DNA of 61,901 nt from CAZPKH01 sp964407165. Its GTDB lineage: Bacteria > Bacteroidota > Bacteroidia > Bacteroidales > Muribaculaceae. The position numbers and the translations under genes are program-made. Shown here piece by piece: positions 31,862 to 41,109 of this stretch (its first letter is position 1; every line of letters starts with the position of its first letter). Location: NCBI GenBank assembly GCA_964407165.1, contig CAYOUJ010000007.1, positions 1-61,901 of the forward strand, given 5' to 3'. Below the pieces are notes generated by a model that saw only the letters and a program-made list of their open reading frames with translations, was not told where the DNA came from and ran no database searches.

Positions 31862-34591
31862 ATGAAGAAAGCATTACTTATGGTTTTTGCGGCCGCGGCA
31901 CTTAGCGCCTCGGCCGAGACGACGCTGCCGCAGGTGCTCTGGGCCGGCGCCCAGACCGGCGTGGCCGGCGGCGACATCGTGGGCAACATGGTCATCGACC
32001 CTGCCGGTAATCTCGTGACCCTCAGCTACGTAGCGTCCAACGCCACTACCGGCACCATGACGTGGATGGGCAACACCGTCGAGGGTGTAAACTTCAGCAC
32101 CGCCTACGACGGCAGCTCCACCAACAAGAACGCTGTCATCACTTGCCAGGACCCCGAAACGGGCGCCTATGGCTGGGTGGCCTACTCTTACAGCGGCGAC
32201 TGGATTAACGGCAACGGTCAGGTAACAGCCTGCGCCGACGGCGGTTATGTCTACGCGACCAAAGTGCGCGTGGCCACTACCGGCACCGTCACCGACGCCA
32301 CCCAGAAACCAGTCTTCGTCAGCGCCAACGGCACGCAGACCGTCATCGACGGCGTCACGTGGCACTACGACGGACACCGTATATATAATATGGTGGTGGT
32401 GAAGCTCGACAAGGATGGCAACCTGCAGTGGTACCGCGCCTCGCAGGTCGACGGCACTCCGATGGCCGACGCTACATCAACCGCCTGCAAGGCAGCAACT
32501 ACTGACGGCATCGAGGTAACAGCCGTGACCACCGACGCCGCCGGCAACATCTACGTCAGCGGCCGCGTGAGCACGACGGTAAAGTTCTCTGACACTGTCA
32601 CTTTCGCCTCTACCTGCTCCTCTGGCTGGAACGGCGACTCGCAGACCACCCGCGGCAGCATGTTCGTGGCCAAGTACACCGCCGACGGCACTTTCGCCGG
32701 CTATTTCACACCGACCGGCGCCATCGAGGCCGAGAAGGTGTTCAGCCTCGACTGTAACGGCAGCGAGCTGATAGTCAGCGGCTATCTCAAGGCCTCTGCA
32801 GCCGACACCCCCCTCGACTTCGGCGGCAAGAGCGTGAGCGTCAACAAGCTGCAGACCCTCTTCCTTGCCTCCATCTCCACTGACCTCGCCGTCAACTGGG
32901 TGACCGTCAGCGACGGCACGGGCTACAACGGCTCGTCGCAGACCTTCCAGAACGTCGCCGTCAGTTTCATCGACAGCAACATCTACCTGACGGCGCAGTG
33001 GACGGGCTCGATCACCTTTGCCGGTGCCACCGTCACCACCTCCTCGACCATGCGCGAGGGGCTCCTGCTGCAGTACGCCTACGACGGCACTCCGGTCAAG
33101 GGCATCTCCGAGCGCGCCGTGATCAGCCAGGCCGGCATCGACGGCTACTTCGCCTCTTTCGCCTCCCCTGTCAGCGTCGATTCCATCTGGGTCGTCGGCT
33201 CTAACATGACCTCCAAGAATCTCTATGTACACTCCTACGCCAAGTCCGACCTCTCAACTAACGGAGTGGCTACCAACCTGATGACCACCACGGGCGTCGT
33301 CGCCACCGGTGGCGGCACGGCAGCCGACGGCGTGGTCTACTGCTGGTTCCGCCCCAACAAGGAGGCTACCGTCCTCGGCTCCACTACCGTCAGCGGATTC
33401 AGCGGATACACCGACGTAATCGCCGCCATCCGCTTTGCCGAGGCCGCTCCCGCCGACCCCACCGTCTGGGACGGAGTCACCCCCGAGGCCAACGCCGACT
33501 ATGCCTTCAGCGGCGGCGACGGCACCGAGGCTACACCTTATATAATAGCCACCGCCGCCGACCTGGCGCAACTCAACGCCAACGTGGCCGCCGGCACCAC
33601 CTACGAGGGCAAATACTTCATACAGACCGCCGACCTGACGCTCAACACTGCCGACACCGGCTATGACTGGCCCGGCGTGAGCGGCGCCAAGTATTTCATG
33701 GCCAACTACGACGGCCAGGGCCACGTCATCGACCGTCCCTGCTTCCTGACACGCTACACCTACGCCGGCATCTTCCCCTTCTGCCGCGCTGCCACTATCA
33801 ACGACGTGCACGTGACCAACGCATACGCTAACGTTGACGTTGACAACGTCATGGAGGCTCTCGGCGTCATCGCCGGCGACGCCCAGGCCACCACGTTCAG
33901 CAACTGCTCGACCACCGGCGACCTCACCATAAATATCTCCGCCAACAAGAGCGCATACCTCGGCGGCATCATCGGCATGGGCGCAGTCTATTCCGGCAAG
34001 GGCAACACGATAGTCAACTGCTATTCCAACGCCGACATCCACGCCACTGTCAGCGAGGGCGTCACGCCGCTGATGTTCTACGCCGCCGGCATTTCCGCCC
34101 AGCACAACGGCACCATCGAAAACTGTTACTACGGCGGCACGATGACCTATAACTACACCCCCGCCGCCAAGGTCTACTGCTCCGCCATCTGCGGCAACCC
34201 CAACGGCACCAACAGCGCCACCGCGGCCTACTACCGCCTCGGCGCAGGCTCATCGTCGGGCATCTATGGCTACAGCAACGCCGACACGTTCACCGGCACC
34301 ACCGACGCCTCCGACATGACACTCGACGACATCGCCACGGCGCTCAACAACCGCCTCGAGGCCATCTACGACGCCGGCCGGGCCTACTTGCTCACGTGGA
34401 AAAACGACGGCACCAACCTCGCCTTCGGCAGCGTCTTCGACCGCTCGCAAGTGATCGATGTCATCTTTGACACCCCGACGGCAGTGCCCGACGGCGTCTA
34501 CAACCTGATGGGCATCCGCGTGGCCGACCGTCCCGAGGGTCTTCCCTCCGGCCTGTACATCTACGGCGGCCGCAAGCTCCTCGTCCGATAA
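31862..34591 (+). CDS. Large secreted SBBP/GLUG-repeat protein with sorting-like C-terminus
   Basis: A 909-residue exported protein. Signal peptide 1-18 (ending ASA). Residues about 20-545 hold SBBP-type beta-propeller repeats (KLDKDGNLQWYRA, TTDAAGNIYVSGRV, FVAKYTADGTFAG). Residues about 565-800 hold a GLUG-motif beta-helix (AGIFPFCRAATINDVHV, ALGVIAGDAQATTFSNC, LGGIIGMGAVY). The last 35 residues (GVYNLMGIRVADR, GLPSGLYIYGGRKLLVR) look like the short C-terminal signal common to secreted proteins of this lineage. Probably surface-exposed; ligand unknown. The TAA stop is the first part of a long palindrome. Confidence 0.82.
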   Translation: MKKALLMVFAAAALSASAETTLPQVLWAGAQTGVAGGDIVGNMVIDPAGNLVTLSYVASNATTGTMTWMGNTVEGVNFSTAYDGSSTNKNAVITCQDPETGAYGWVAYSYSGDWINGNGQVTACADGGYVYATKVRVATTGTVTDATQKPVFVSANGTQTVIDGVTWHYDGHRIYNMVVVKLDKDGNLQWYRASQVDGTPMADATSTACKAATTDGIEVTAVTTDAAGNIYVSGRVSTTVKFSDTVTFASTCSSGWNGDSQTTRGSMFVAKYTADGTFAGYFTPTGAIEAEKVFSLDCNGSELIVSGYLKASAADTPLDFGGKSVSVNKLQTLFLASISTDLAVNWVTVSDGTGYNGSSQTFQNVAVSFIDSNIYLTAQWTGSITFAGATVTTSSTMREGLLLQYAYDGTPVKGISERAVISQAGIDGYFASFASPVSVDSIWVVGSNMTSKNLYVHSYAKSDLSTNGVATNLMTTTGVVATGGGTAADGVVYCWFRPNKEATVLGSTTVSGFSGYTDVIAAIRFAEAAPADPTVWDGVTPEANADYAFSGGDGTEATPYIIATAADLAQLNANVAAGTTYEGKYFIQTADLTLNTADTGYDWPGVSGAKYFMANYDGQGHVIDRPCFLTRYTYAGIFPFCRAATINDVHVTNAYANVDVDNVMEALGVIAGDAQATTFSNCSTTGDLTINISANKSAYLGGIIGMGAVYSGKGNTIVNCYSNADIHATVSEGVTPLMFYAAGISAQHNGTIENCYYGGTMTYNYTPAAKVYCSAICGNPNGTNSATAAYYRLGAGSSSGIYGYSNADTFTGTTDASDMTLDDIATALNNRLEAIYDAGRAYLLTWKNDGTNLAFGSVFDRSQVIDVIFDTPTAVPDGVYNLMGIRVADRPEGLPSGLYIYGGRKLLVR

Positions 34592-34673
34592 CTACGAACT
34601 ACGAACTACAAACTACAATCTATTGCCTGATTATCAGGCAATAGATTGTAGTTTGTAGTTCGTAGTTCGTAGT
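34591..34673. repeat. 41-bp perfect palindrome starting in a stop codon
   Basis: Arms 34591-34631 and 34633-34673 are exact complements around one central base. The left arm is ACTACGA, ACTACGA, ACTACAA, ACTACAA words and then TCTATTGCCTGAT. The first base is the last A of the TAA stop of the gene at 31862. The rest of the gap to 34842 holds AT-rich sequence without a gene. Confidence 0.93.
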
Positions 34674-34842
34674 CCTTGGGTTAGGCGCAAAAAAAAATTA
34701 CTCGTCGTCTCGACGAATAACTTTCTTACCTTAAATCTAATACCATGAAAAACTGATGCAAAGGTACGGACTTTTTTTGAACCTGCAAATTTTTCGGCCA
34801 AAAAAGTATGTTTTTTAACATAATTTATAAACAATCACCCAA

Positions 34843-34880
34843 AATCGACCCAATCGATACCCCATCGATAGATTATCGAT
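34843..34880. repeat. ATCGAT word array 3' of trkH
   Basis: AATCGACCC, AATCGATACCC, ATCGATAGATT, ATCGATGGC words end three bases before the trkH stop. Confidence 0.7.
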
Positions 34881-34883
34881 GGC

Positions 34884-36344
34884 TTATCGCTGCCAGAAAG
34901 AGCGCGTGAAAAGCACCAAAATCGTGAAAATCTCCAAGCGGCCCGTGAGCATGATCACCGAAAGCACCCACTTGCCCGCCGACGGGATGACATCGTAACC
35001 CGCGCCGTAGCCCGTGACGCCCGCGCCGAGACTCGTGTTTGACATGCAGGAGAACGACGAGAAGAAGGCGTCGACCAGCGGTATGCCCATGGCGGTGAGG
35101 ATAATGCCGCCGGCCACGATGACCATGGCGTAGATGCACAGGAACGCTATTACCTTGCTTATCAGCTCCTGCGGAACCACCTTGCCGCGCACGCGCACGG
35201 TGTAGATGGTGTTGGGGTTGAGCGAGCGGTGCACCTCGTTGGAGGCGTTTTTCATCAGGAAGCGCAGGCGGTCGAGCTTGGCACCGCCGCTGGTGCTTCC
35301 GGCGCAGGCGCCGAAAAACATCATGACGAACACTAAGGCCACGACGGTCATGCCCCACGCCTCAAAGTTGCCCGCGGTGTAGCCCGTGGAGGTGATGGTG
35401 GAGACTATCTGGAAGAGCGGGTCGATGGTCAGGGAGTCCCACTCGAGCACCTGGCGGTTGGCCAGGATGCAGATGTCGAAGGCAACCCACAGCACGAAGA
35501 TGCAGGTGACGTAGAGGCGGAAGACGTCGTTGCGCCACAGTTCGCGCACGCGGCCGTGTGCGAGCTTGTATAGCAGGGCGAAGTTGATGCCGCCGAAAAA
35601 CATGAAGACTATCATCACCACGTCGATATAGTTGCTGTTCCAGGCGCCGATGGAGCCTTGGCGGGTGGAGAATCCACCGGTAGACATGGTGCTCAGGGCG
35701 TGGCACAGGGCGTCGAAGCCGTCCATGGGGCCCACCCACAGCAGGCACATCAGCGTGGCCGTCAGGCTCACGTAGACTATCCATAATCCCTTGGCCGTCT
35801 GGCCGATGCGCGGCCGCAGCTTGTCGTGGGTGATGCCCGTCACCTCGGAGTTGAACATCTGCACGCCACCCGACTGGTTGAGCATGGGGAACACGGCGAG
35901 GGTGAAGAGTATGATACCCATGCCGCCTATCCACTGCATCAGGCAGCGCCAGAGTATAATGCTGTGTGACAGCGTGTCGACATCGAGCACGCTCGCGCCG
36001 GTGGTGGTGAAGCCCGACATGGCCTCGAAGAAGGCGTCGGAGATGTTGACGCTGACATCGCCGAGGATAAACGGCAGCATCCCCAGTAGCGAGAAGACTA
36101 TCCAGACCGAGGCGGTGAGCAGGAACCCCTCGCGGCGCTGCATGCGCGAGGTGCGGGGGTGTATCAGCGTGACCATCAGCGTGCCGGCCAGGGCCGTGAT
36201 GCCGGTGCTCCAGACGAAGGCCCAGGCGTCGTCTTCGCCGTAGAGGAAACCGGCGACGGTAGGCGCGCACATAAACACGGCCTCGATGATGAGCAGGAGG
36301 CCGATGACGCGCATTACCATGGCTATGTTGATGACGGTCTTCAT
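34884..36344 (-). CDS. trkH: Trk-type potassium uptake membrane protein TrkH
   Basis: A 486-residue channel-like protein with four pore loops in the TrkH/KtrB style: SGFTTTGASV, LSTMSTGGFST, TITSTGYTAG and SCMSNTSLGAG, each after a membrane segment, with about ten segments in all. It moves K+ with a TrkA/KtrA-type cytosolic regulator; no trkA is adjacent, so it must be elsewhere. The first residues MKTVINIAMVMRVIG and length are normal. Downstream lies an ATCGAT word array, upstream a TTATAAG array and then rnpB. Confidence 0.93.
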   Translation of the reverse strand: MKTVINIAMVMRVIGLLLIIEAVFMCAPTVAGFLYGEDDAWAFVWSTGITALAGTLMVTLIHPRTSRMQRREGFLLTASVWIVFSLLGMLPFILGDVSVNISDAFFEAMSGFTTTGASVLDVDTLSHSIILWRCLMQWIGGMGIILFTLAVFPMLNQSGGVQMFNSEVTGITHDKLRPRIGQTAKGLWIVYVSLTATLMCLLWVGPMDGFDALCHALSTMSTGGFSTRQGSIGAWNSNYIDVVMIVFMFFGGINFALLYKLAHGRVRELWRNDVFRLYVTCIFVLWVAFDICILANRQVLEWDSLTIDPLFQIVSTITSTGYTAGNFEAWGMTVVALVFVMMFFGACAGSTSGGAKLDRLRFLMKNASNEVHRSLNPNTIYTVRVRGKVVPQELISKVIAFLCIYAMVIVAGGIILTAMGIPLVDAFFSSFSCMSNTSLGAGVTGYGAGYDVIPSAGKWVLSVIMLTGRLEIFTILVLFTRSFWQR

Positions 36345-36384
36345 ATACGGGCGGGCGGTAAAACCGCCCGCAACGGTAATCGGT

Positions 36385-36430
36385 TATCTATCAGTTATCA
36401 GTTATAAGTTATTAGTTATAAGTTATAAGG
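36385..36430. repeat. TTATAAG / TTATCAG word array
   Basis: TTATCTA, TCAGTTATCAG, TTATAAG, TTATTAG, TTATAAG, TTATAAGG: 7-bp words between rnpB and trkH. A small hairpin GGGCGG-TAAAA-CCGCCC stands before it at about 36353-36370. Confidence 0.7.
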
Positions 36431-36433
36431 AAA

Positions 36434-36807
36434 GGGGTCCGGCGATAAGCCGGGTTATGTCGGGGGCGCCGCGGGGGCGTCCCGGCCCGTCATTTATCTG
36501 CGCGCGCATGTTGCCACGGCGCTGTAGCGGTCTACCCCCCGGCCACTTGGACGAGCAGCCCTTGAGGGCCGGTGTACATGACCTTGCAACCCATAAGGCG
36601 TGCGGCGCGCCATGTCGCCATGGCGCCCGGTGGGCTCTTACCCCACCTTTTCACCCTTACCGGCAGGCGCGGGGCCGTGCCGGCGGTCGTTTTCTGTCAC
36701 GCTGCTCTGCCGTTGCCGGCAGCTTTCGGTTAGGAAGTATGGCGCTCTGTGTTGCCCGGACTTTCCTCACACCGCATGACGCGGTGCGCGACGGGCTGCC
36801 GGACCCC
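36434..36807 (-). ncRNA. rnpB: RNase P RNA (bacterial type A)
   Basis: Read on the minus strand, the RNA begins GGGGTCCGGC and ends GCCGGACCCC, a perfect 10-bp P1 (36798-36807 with 36434-36443). Inside are the universal blocks GAGGAAAGTCCGGGC (P4 5' strand), ACAGAAAA, GGTAAGAGCCCACC, GGTAGACC and AACCCGGCTTAT near the 3' end. Length is about 374 nt. It is the catalytic RNA that removes 5' leaders of pre-tRNA. A TAACTTTG box at 36820-36827 stands just upstream. The 3' portion contains an unusually G+C-rich stretch (about 36453-36480). Confidence 0.95.
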
Positions 36808-36920
36808 TGTTTTCCGCCGCAAAGTTACTAATTTTTTCAATACATTTGTCCCGGAGGTTACAAACTTCGCTTTTTTTGCGTATCTTTGCACTCGATTACC
36901 CAAAACTTTTTGCTTGCCTA

Positions 36921-38819
36921 ATGAGAAAATGGCGTACTGAAGACAGCGCCGAGCTGTATAACATAAACGGCTGGGGCCGTAAGTATTTCTCCATCAATGA
37001 GAAAGGCCACATGCAGGTGACCCCGCGCGAGGGGTATGCCGCCGTCGACATCAAGGATGTCATGGACGAGCTGCAGGTGCGCGACGTCATGGCGCCACTG
37101 CTGCTGCGCTTCCCCGACATCATCGACAACCGCATCGAGAAGATCAGCAACTGCTTCAAGCAGGCCGCCAAGGAGTATGACTACCAGGCCGACAACTTTA
37201 TCATCTACCCCATCAAGGTCAACCAGATGCGACCCGTGGTGGAGGAGATAGTGAGCCACGGCAACAAGTTCAACATCGGGCTCGAGGCCGGCAGCAAGCC
37301 GGAGCTCCACGCCGTCCTCGCTACCAACATCGACGAGAACGCCCTGATAATCTGCAACGGATACAAGGACGAGAGCTACATCGAGCTGGCCCTGCTCGCC
37401 CAGAAGATGGGGCGACGCATCTACCTGGTGGTGGAGAAGATCAACGAGCTGCGCCTCATCGCCCAGGTGGCCAAGCGCATCGGCATCAGCCCCAACATCG
37501 GCATACGCATCAAACTCTCCAGCTCCGGCTCGGGCAAGTGGGAGGAGAGCGGCGGCGACAAGTCGAAGTTCGGTCTCAACTCATCGGAGCTGCTCCGCGC
37601 CATCGACTTCCTCGAGAAGCGCGACATGATGCCGTGCCTTAAGCTCATCCACTTCCATATCGGCAGCCAGATTACCAAGATACGCCGCATCAAGAACGCC
37701 CTGCGCGAGGCCATGCAGTTCTATGTCCAACTGTCGAAGATGGGCTTCAGCATCGAGTTTGTCGACATCGGCGGCGGCCTCGGCGTCGACTATGACGGCA
37801 CACGCTCCTCCACCACCGAAAGCTCCATGAACTACTCCATCCAGGAGTATGCCAACGACGCCGTGTCGCAGCTGGTCGACGTTTGCCAGAAAAACGAGCT
37901 GCCGCAGCCCAACATCATCACCGAGAGCGGCCGCTCGCTCACCGCCCACCACTCCGTGCTCATCTTCGAGGTGCTCGAGACCACCTCGCTGCCCGAGTGG
38001 AACGAGGACGAGGAGGTCAATGCCGACGACCACGAGCTCTCACGCGAGCTTTACGACATCTGGGACAAGCTCAACCGCGAGCGCCTCTTCGAAAGCTGGC
38101 ACGACGCCCTGCAGATACGCGAGGAGGCCCTCGACCTGTTCAGCCTCGGGCTGCTTGACTTGCGCACACGCGCGCAGATAGAGAAGCTCTTCTGGAGCAT
38201 CGCCCGCGAGGTCGGCGAGATCTCCGAGGGGATGAAGCACCCGCCGGAAGAGCTGCGCAAGATAGCCAAGATGGTGCCCGACAAATATTTCTGCAACTTT
38301 TCACTGTTCCAGAGCCTTACAGACTCGTGGGCCATCGACCAGGTGTTCCCCATCGTCCCAATAACGCGACTCGACGAGAAGCCCACGCGCACGTGCACCA
38401 TCCAGGACATCACCTGCGACTCCGACGGCAAGATTTCAAACTTCATCACCGTCGGCGGCATATCCTCCTCGCTGCCCGTCCACACCGTAAAGCCGGGCGA
38501 GCCGTATTACTTCGGAGTGTTCCTCGTCGGCGCCTACCAGGAGATACTCGGCGACATGCACAACCTCTTCGGCGACACCAACGCCGTGCATATCAGCGTC
38601 TACAAAGACCGCTACGAGATCGACCGCATCATCGACGGCGAGACCGTGGCCGACGTGCTCGACTATGTGCAGTTCAACCCCAAGACCCTCGTGCGCAACG
38701 TCGAGAAGTGGGTGACGGCGTCGATGAAGGCCGGCAAGATTTCACCGGAGGAGGGCCGCAACTTCCTGAGCAACTACCGCTCGGGCCTCTACGGCTACAC
38801 CTACCTCGAAAGCGAATAG
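36921..38819 (+). CDS. speA: Biosynthetic arginine decarboxylase
   Basis: A 632-residue PLP enzyme (fold III) that makes agmatine from arginine on the way to spermidine or carboxynorspermidine-type polyamines. Seen: NFIIYPIKVNQMR with the PLP lysine, GLEAGSKPELHAV, ICNGYKDESYIELAL, IRIKLSSSGSGKWEESGG, HFHIGSQ, FVDIGGGLGVDYDG and ESGRSLTAHHSVL. The ATG at 36921 gives MRKWRTEDSAELYNINGWG, the usual Bacteroidetes start. A TATCTTTG box is at 36881-36888, 32 bp upstream. Confidence 0.96.
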   Translation: MRKWRTEDSAELYNINGWGRKYFSINEKGHMQVTPREGYAAVDIKDVMDELQVRDVMAPLLLRFPDIIDNRIEKISNCFKQAAKEYDYQADNFIIYPIKVNQMRPVVEEIVSHGNKFNIGLEAGSKPELHAVLATNIDENALIICNGYKDESYIELALLAQKMGRRIYLVVEKINELRLIAQVAKRIGISPNIGIRIKLSSSGSGKWEESGGDKSKFGLNSSELLRAIDFLEKRDMMPCLKLIHFHIGSQITKIRRIKNALREAMQFYVQLSKMGFSIEFVDIGGGLGVDYDGTRSSTTESSMNYSIQEYANDAVSQLVDVCQKNELPQPNIITESGRSLTAHHSVLIFEVLETTSLPEWNEDEEVNADDHELSRELYDIWDKLNRERLFESWHDALQIREEALDLFSLGLLDLRTRAQIEKLFWSIAREVGEISEGMKHPPEELRKIAKMVPDKYFCNFSLFQSLTDSWAIDQVFPIVPITRLDEKPTRTCTIQDITCDSDGKISNFITVGGISSSLPVHTVKPGEPYYFGVFLVGAYQEILGDMHNLFGDTNAVHISVYKDRYEIDRIIDGETVADVLDYVQFNPKTLVRNVEKWVTASMKAGKISPEEGRNFLSNYRSGLYGYTYLESE

Positions 38820-38941
38820 CGTTGTGAGTTATTTACGTTAATCTGAAGGAAATCTGGTTGTAATATTATTTGTCATTTGTCATTACAAGCAAATTTCGTC
38901 ATCTTTGCATGCAACTCGTTCAGCCAACGCCCATCCTTGGG

Positions 38942-39961
38942 ATGCATGATAAACGCCTGTCTGTAGCCAAGGCCATCTGCATCATGCTCATGGTCGTGGG
39001 TCATGCTGCCTGTCCCGAGGGGCTGTACCGGTGGTTGGTAAACTTCCACATGCCGGCCTTCTTCCTCATCTCCGGCATGTTGCTGAAAGAGAATTATTTC
39101 AACCGCCCGCAAGCGTTTGTCAGACGCCGTCTCAAGGGACTGTGGTGGCCTTTCGTACTCTGGTCGCTCGTGTTCCTGGCACTGACGCCGCTCATGGCAT
39201 CCATCGGCATCACCGAAGACGTGGCTCTCTCTGAAATGCCCCGCCGCGTGCTCGAGATACTGGTGATGCGCCACGAGCCGCCTCTGCTCATCGGCTATTG
39301 GTTCCTGCCGACGCTGCTAATAGCCTCTCTCTGCGGCTTTGCCGCACTAAAGCTGGCCCGCGGACGCCTGCAGATAGTGGCCGTGGAGACCGTCGGCTTC
39401 CTTGTTTTGGCAGCCGTGCTTTCCCTTTCGTTGCACAGATATTACGGCTATAACATAGGCCGCCCATGGCTTGCCACCGCCTATTTCCTCACCGGCTACA
39501 TGGTGCGCAATGCCGGGACATCGCACCTCATCCCCGCAGTAATCGCATTGATAGCAAGCGTACTGGTAGCCCGCGTCTACTCGTCAAGCATGAGTTGTGA
39601 GGGATGGGAGGTGTTCATCTATTATCCCGTCTCGCTCGTCTCGATTTACGCCCTGCTCGGCCTCTCCGGCTATGTCGGTGGCGTGGCACTCAAGGTGCTT
39701 GACTATATCGGCTCCCATACTCTCCACATCCTCACCTTCCACGTGCTCATGTTCAAACTCATTACCGTCATGCGCGCCTTCCTGGGCCTTGTCGCTTGGG
39801 ATAAAGTCTCGGATTGGGTGCTCCCTCACGGCGAGACCACCCACGGCCTCTGGCTCCTCTACGTTGTCGGCGCGGTGCTGCTCTCTCTGCTCCTCTCCCA
39901 CTTCATCTGCTTCATAAAGACTCGCATTGCCAAGATATGGCCCAAGAGCGTAAAAATATGA
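38942..39961 (+). CDS. Acyltransferase-3 family membrane protein, copy 1
   Basis: A 339-residue protein with about ten membrane segments and the acyltransferase-3 start AKAICIMLMVVGHAACP, with His as the likely catalytic residue, followed by NFHMPAFFLISGMLL. The family O-acetylates or succinylates surface sugars. I start at 38942 (MHDKRLSV) and not at 38909, because a CATCTTTG -7-like box at 38900-38907 would place the transcript start past 38909. A close paralogue follows with an ATGA overlap at 39958-39961. Confidence 0.83.
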   Translation: MHDKRLSVAKAICIMLMVVGHAACPEGLYRWLVNFHMPAFFLISGMLLKENYFNRPQAFVRRRLKGLWWPFVLWSLVFLALTPLMASIGITEDVALSEMPRRVLEILVMRHEPPLLIGYWFLPTLLIASLCGFAALKLARGRLQIVAVETVGFLVLAAVLSLSLHRYYGYNIGRPWLATAYFLTGYMVRNAGTSHLIPAVIALIASVLVARVYSSSMSCEGWEVFIYYPVSLVSIYALLGLSGYVGGVALKVLDYIGSHTLHILTFHVLMFKLITVMRAFLGLVAWDKVSDWVLPHGETTHGLWLLYVVGAVLLSLLLSHFICFIKTRIAKIWPKSVKI

Positions 39962-40914
39962 CAAGTTGGGCTGTGCGCCAGGCGCCGCCCGCGGGCGCAC
40001 ACGACACACGCATCTCGGTGGTCAAGGCCATCTGCATCATCCTGATGGTCGTAGGCCATACCGCGTGCCCTGAAACGTTGAACAATTGGCTGGTAAATTT
40101 TCGTATGCCAGCGTTTTTCTTTGTCTCGGGTTTCTTGCTGAAACAGAAGTATTTCTCTCAGCCCAAGGAGTTTGTCAAGCGGCGTTTCAAGGGGCTTTGG
40201 TGGCCCTTTGTCAAATGGTCGCTCATCTTCCTCGCCCTATACCCCTTGATGTATGACTGGGGACTTTATGCTACACCGCTATCGGCGCGCGAGATGGCTG
40301 TGAAGGTGCCAAAGATACTGATAATGATCGACTCCGTGCAGCTGCTCGGCGGCTTCTGGTTCCTCAAGGCGCTGCTATACTCCTCGGTCATCGGCTTCTT
40401 CTTGGTCAAGCTGGTGCGCGGGCGCCTGCGGTGGGTCAGCGCAATGGTGGTGATGTGCCTGATCCTGGCGTATCTCTTCAGCATATTCCCCCGATACACC
40501 ATTCCCACCGTGGGTAGCATACCGATGCTTGCCACGGCATTCTACCTCTCCGGCTATGTGTTTCGCAATCTACGCTTTAGCAACGTCAACCTCCTCATTC
40601 CCGGGCTGATTGCCACCGCCGTCGGCGTGGCCATATCGTTCCGCTTTTCCGGCTGCATGCAGAGCGAGGGAGCCGTCATCTTCACCTATTACTTCGTGGC
40701 AATGATAGCCACTTACGGGCTGGTCAACCTCGCCGGCTTCATCACCGGCTCCGTGCTGCGGTGTCTCGACTGGATAGGCCGCCGCACCTTCCACATCCTG
40801 GCTCTCCACTTTTCCGCCTTCAAGGTCGTCACCCTCGGCTATATCTTCGTTGGCGTCCTCGAGAGCGAACATCTGGCACAGTTTCCCACGCCGGGTAATG
40901 TAGTTGGGGGGTAG
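39958..40914 (+). CDS. Acyltransferase-3 family membrane protein, copy 2, C-terminally frameshifted
   Basis: A 318-residue paralogue of the preceding gene (VKAICIILMVVGHTACPE; NFRMPAFFFVSGFLL; RRFKGLWWPFVKWSLIF), translated from the ATGA overlap. As read, it ends at GNVVGG and lacks the last membrane helix. One base less in the G6 tract at 40906-40911 would extend it to the stop at 41075-41077, giving about 372 residues. The added part, SCVIYSVLAVAMSLLG then CDRRLKSFLASRRP, matches the tail of copy 1. So this is either a phase-variable gene, a recent pseudogene or a read error. Likely role: acylation of a surface polysaccharide. Confidence 0.8.
   Translation: MTSWAVRQAPPAGAHDTRISVVKAICIILMVVGHTACPETLNNWLVNFRMPAFFFVSGFLLKQKYFSQPKEFVKRRFKGLWWPFVKWSLIFLALYPLMYDWGLYATPLSAREMAVKVPKILIMIDSVQLLGGFWFLKALLYSSVIGFFLVKLVRGRLRWVSAMVVMCLILAYLFSIFPRYTIPTVGSIPMLATAFYLSGYVFRNLRFSNVNLLIPGLIATAVGVAISFRFSGCMQSEGAVIFTYYFVAMIATYGLVNLAGFITGSVLRCLDWIGRRTFHILALHFSAFKVVTLGYIFVGVLESEHLAQFPTPGNVVGG
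40906..40911 (+). other. G6 tract at the frameshift of acyltransferase copy 2
   Basis: Six G in a row come directly before the TAG at 40912-40914. Five G would restore the frame to the C-terminal membrane helix. Confidence 0.75.
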
Positions 40915-41047
40915 TTGTGTGATATACAGCGTGTTAGCGGTCGCTATGTCGCTCCTCGGTTGCCAGGCGCTCAAGTGGTGCGACCGTCGCCTCAAATCCT
41001 TCCTCGCCTCCCGCCGCCCCTCCCAAGCGACTGAACTTCGCAAACAA

Positions 41048-41103
41048 ATCGATAATCAATCGATAGCCGATCGATGATAATCGATTGATAATCGATTCTA
41101 TCG
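41048..41103. repeat. ATCGAT word array 3' of acyltransferase copy 2
   Basis: ATCGATAATC, AATCGATAGCC, GATCGATGATA, ATCGATTGATA, ATCGATTCT, ATCGG. In the restored frame it codes the tail QIDNQSIADR and the TGA stop, just as another ATCGAT array does for the glycosyltransferase. Confidence 0.75.
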
Positions 41104-41109
41104 GTTTTG

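Noticed and set aside
34592..34883. Small RNA or small gene in the gap between the SBBP/GLUG gene and trkH
   Set aside because: Only the palindrome, an AT-rich stretch with a weak -7-like box, and the ATCGAT array are seen. There is no conserved RNA motif or plausible frame.
36846..36920. Longer N-terminus of the arginine decarboxylase from the ATG at 36846
   Set aside because: The extra 25 codons cover the TATCTTTG promoter box. The ATG at 36921 gives the usual MRKW start.
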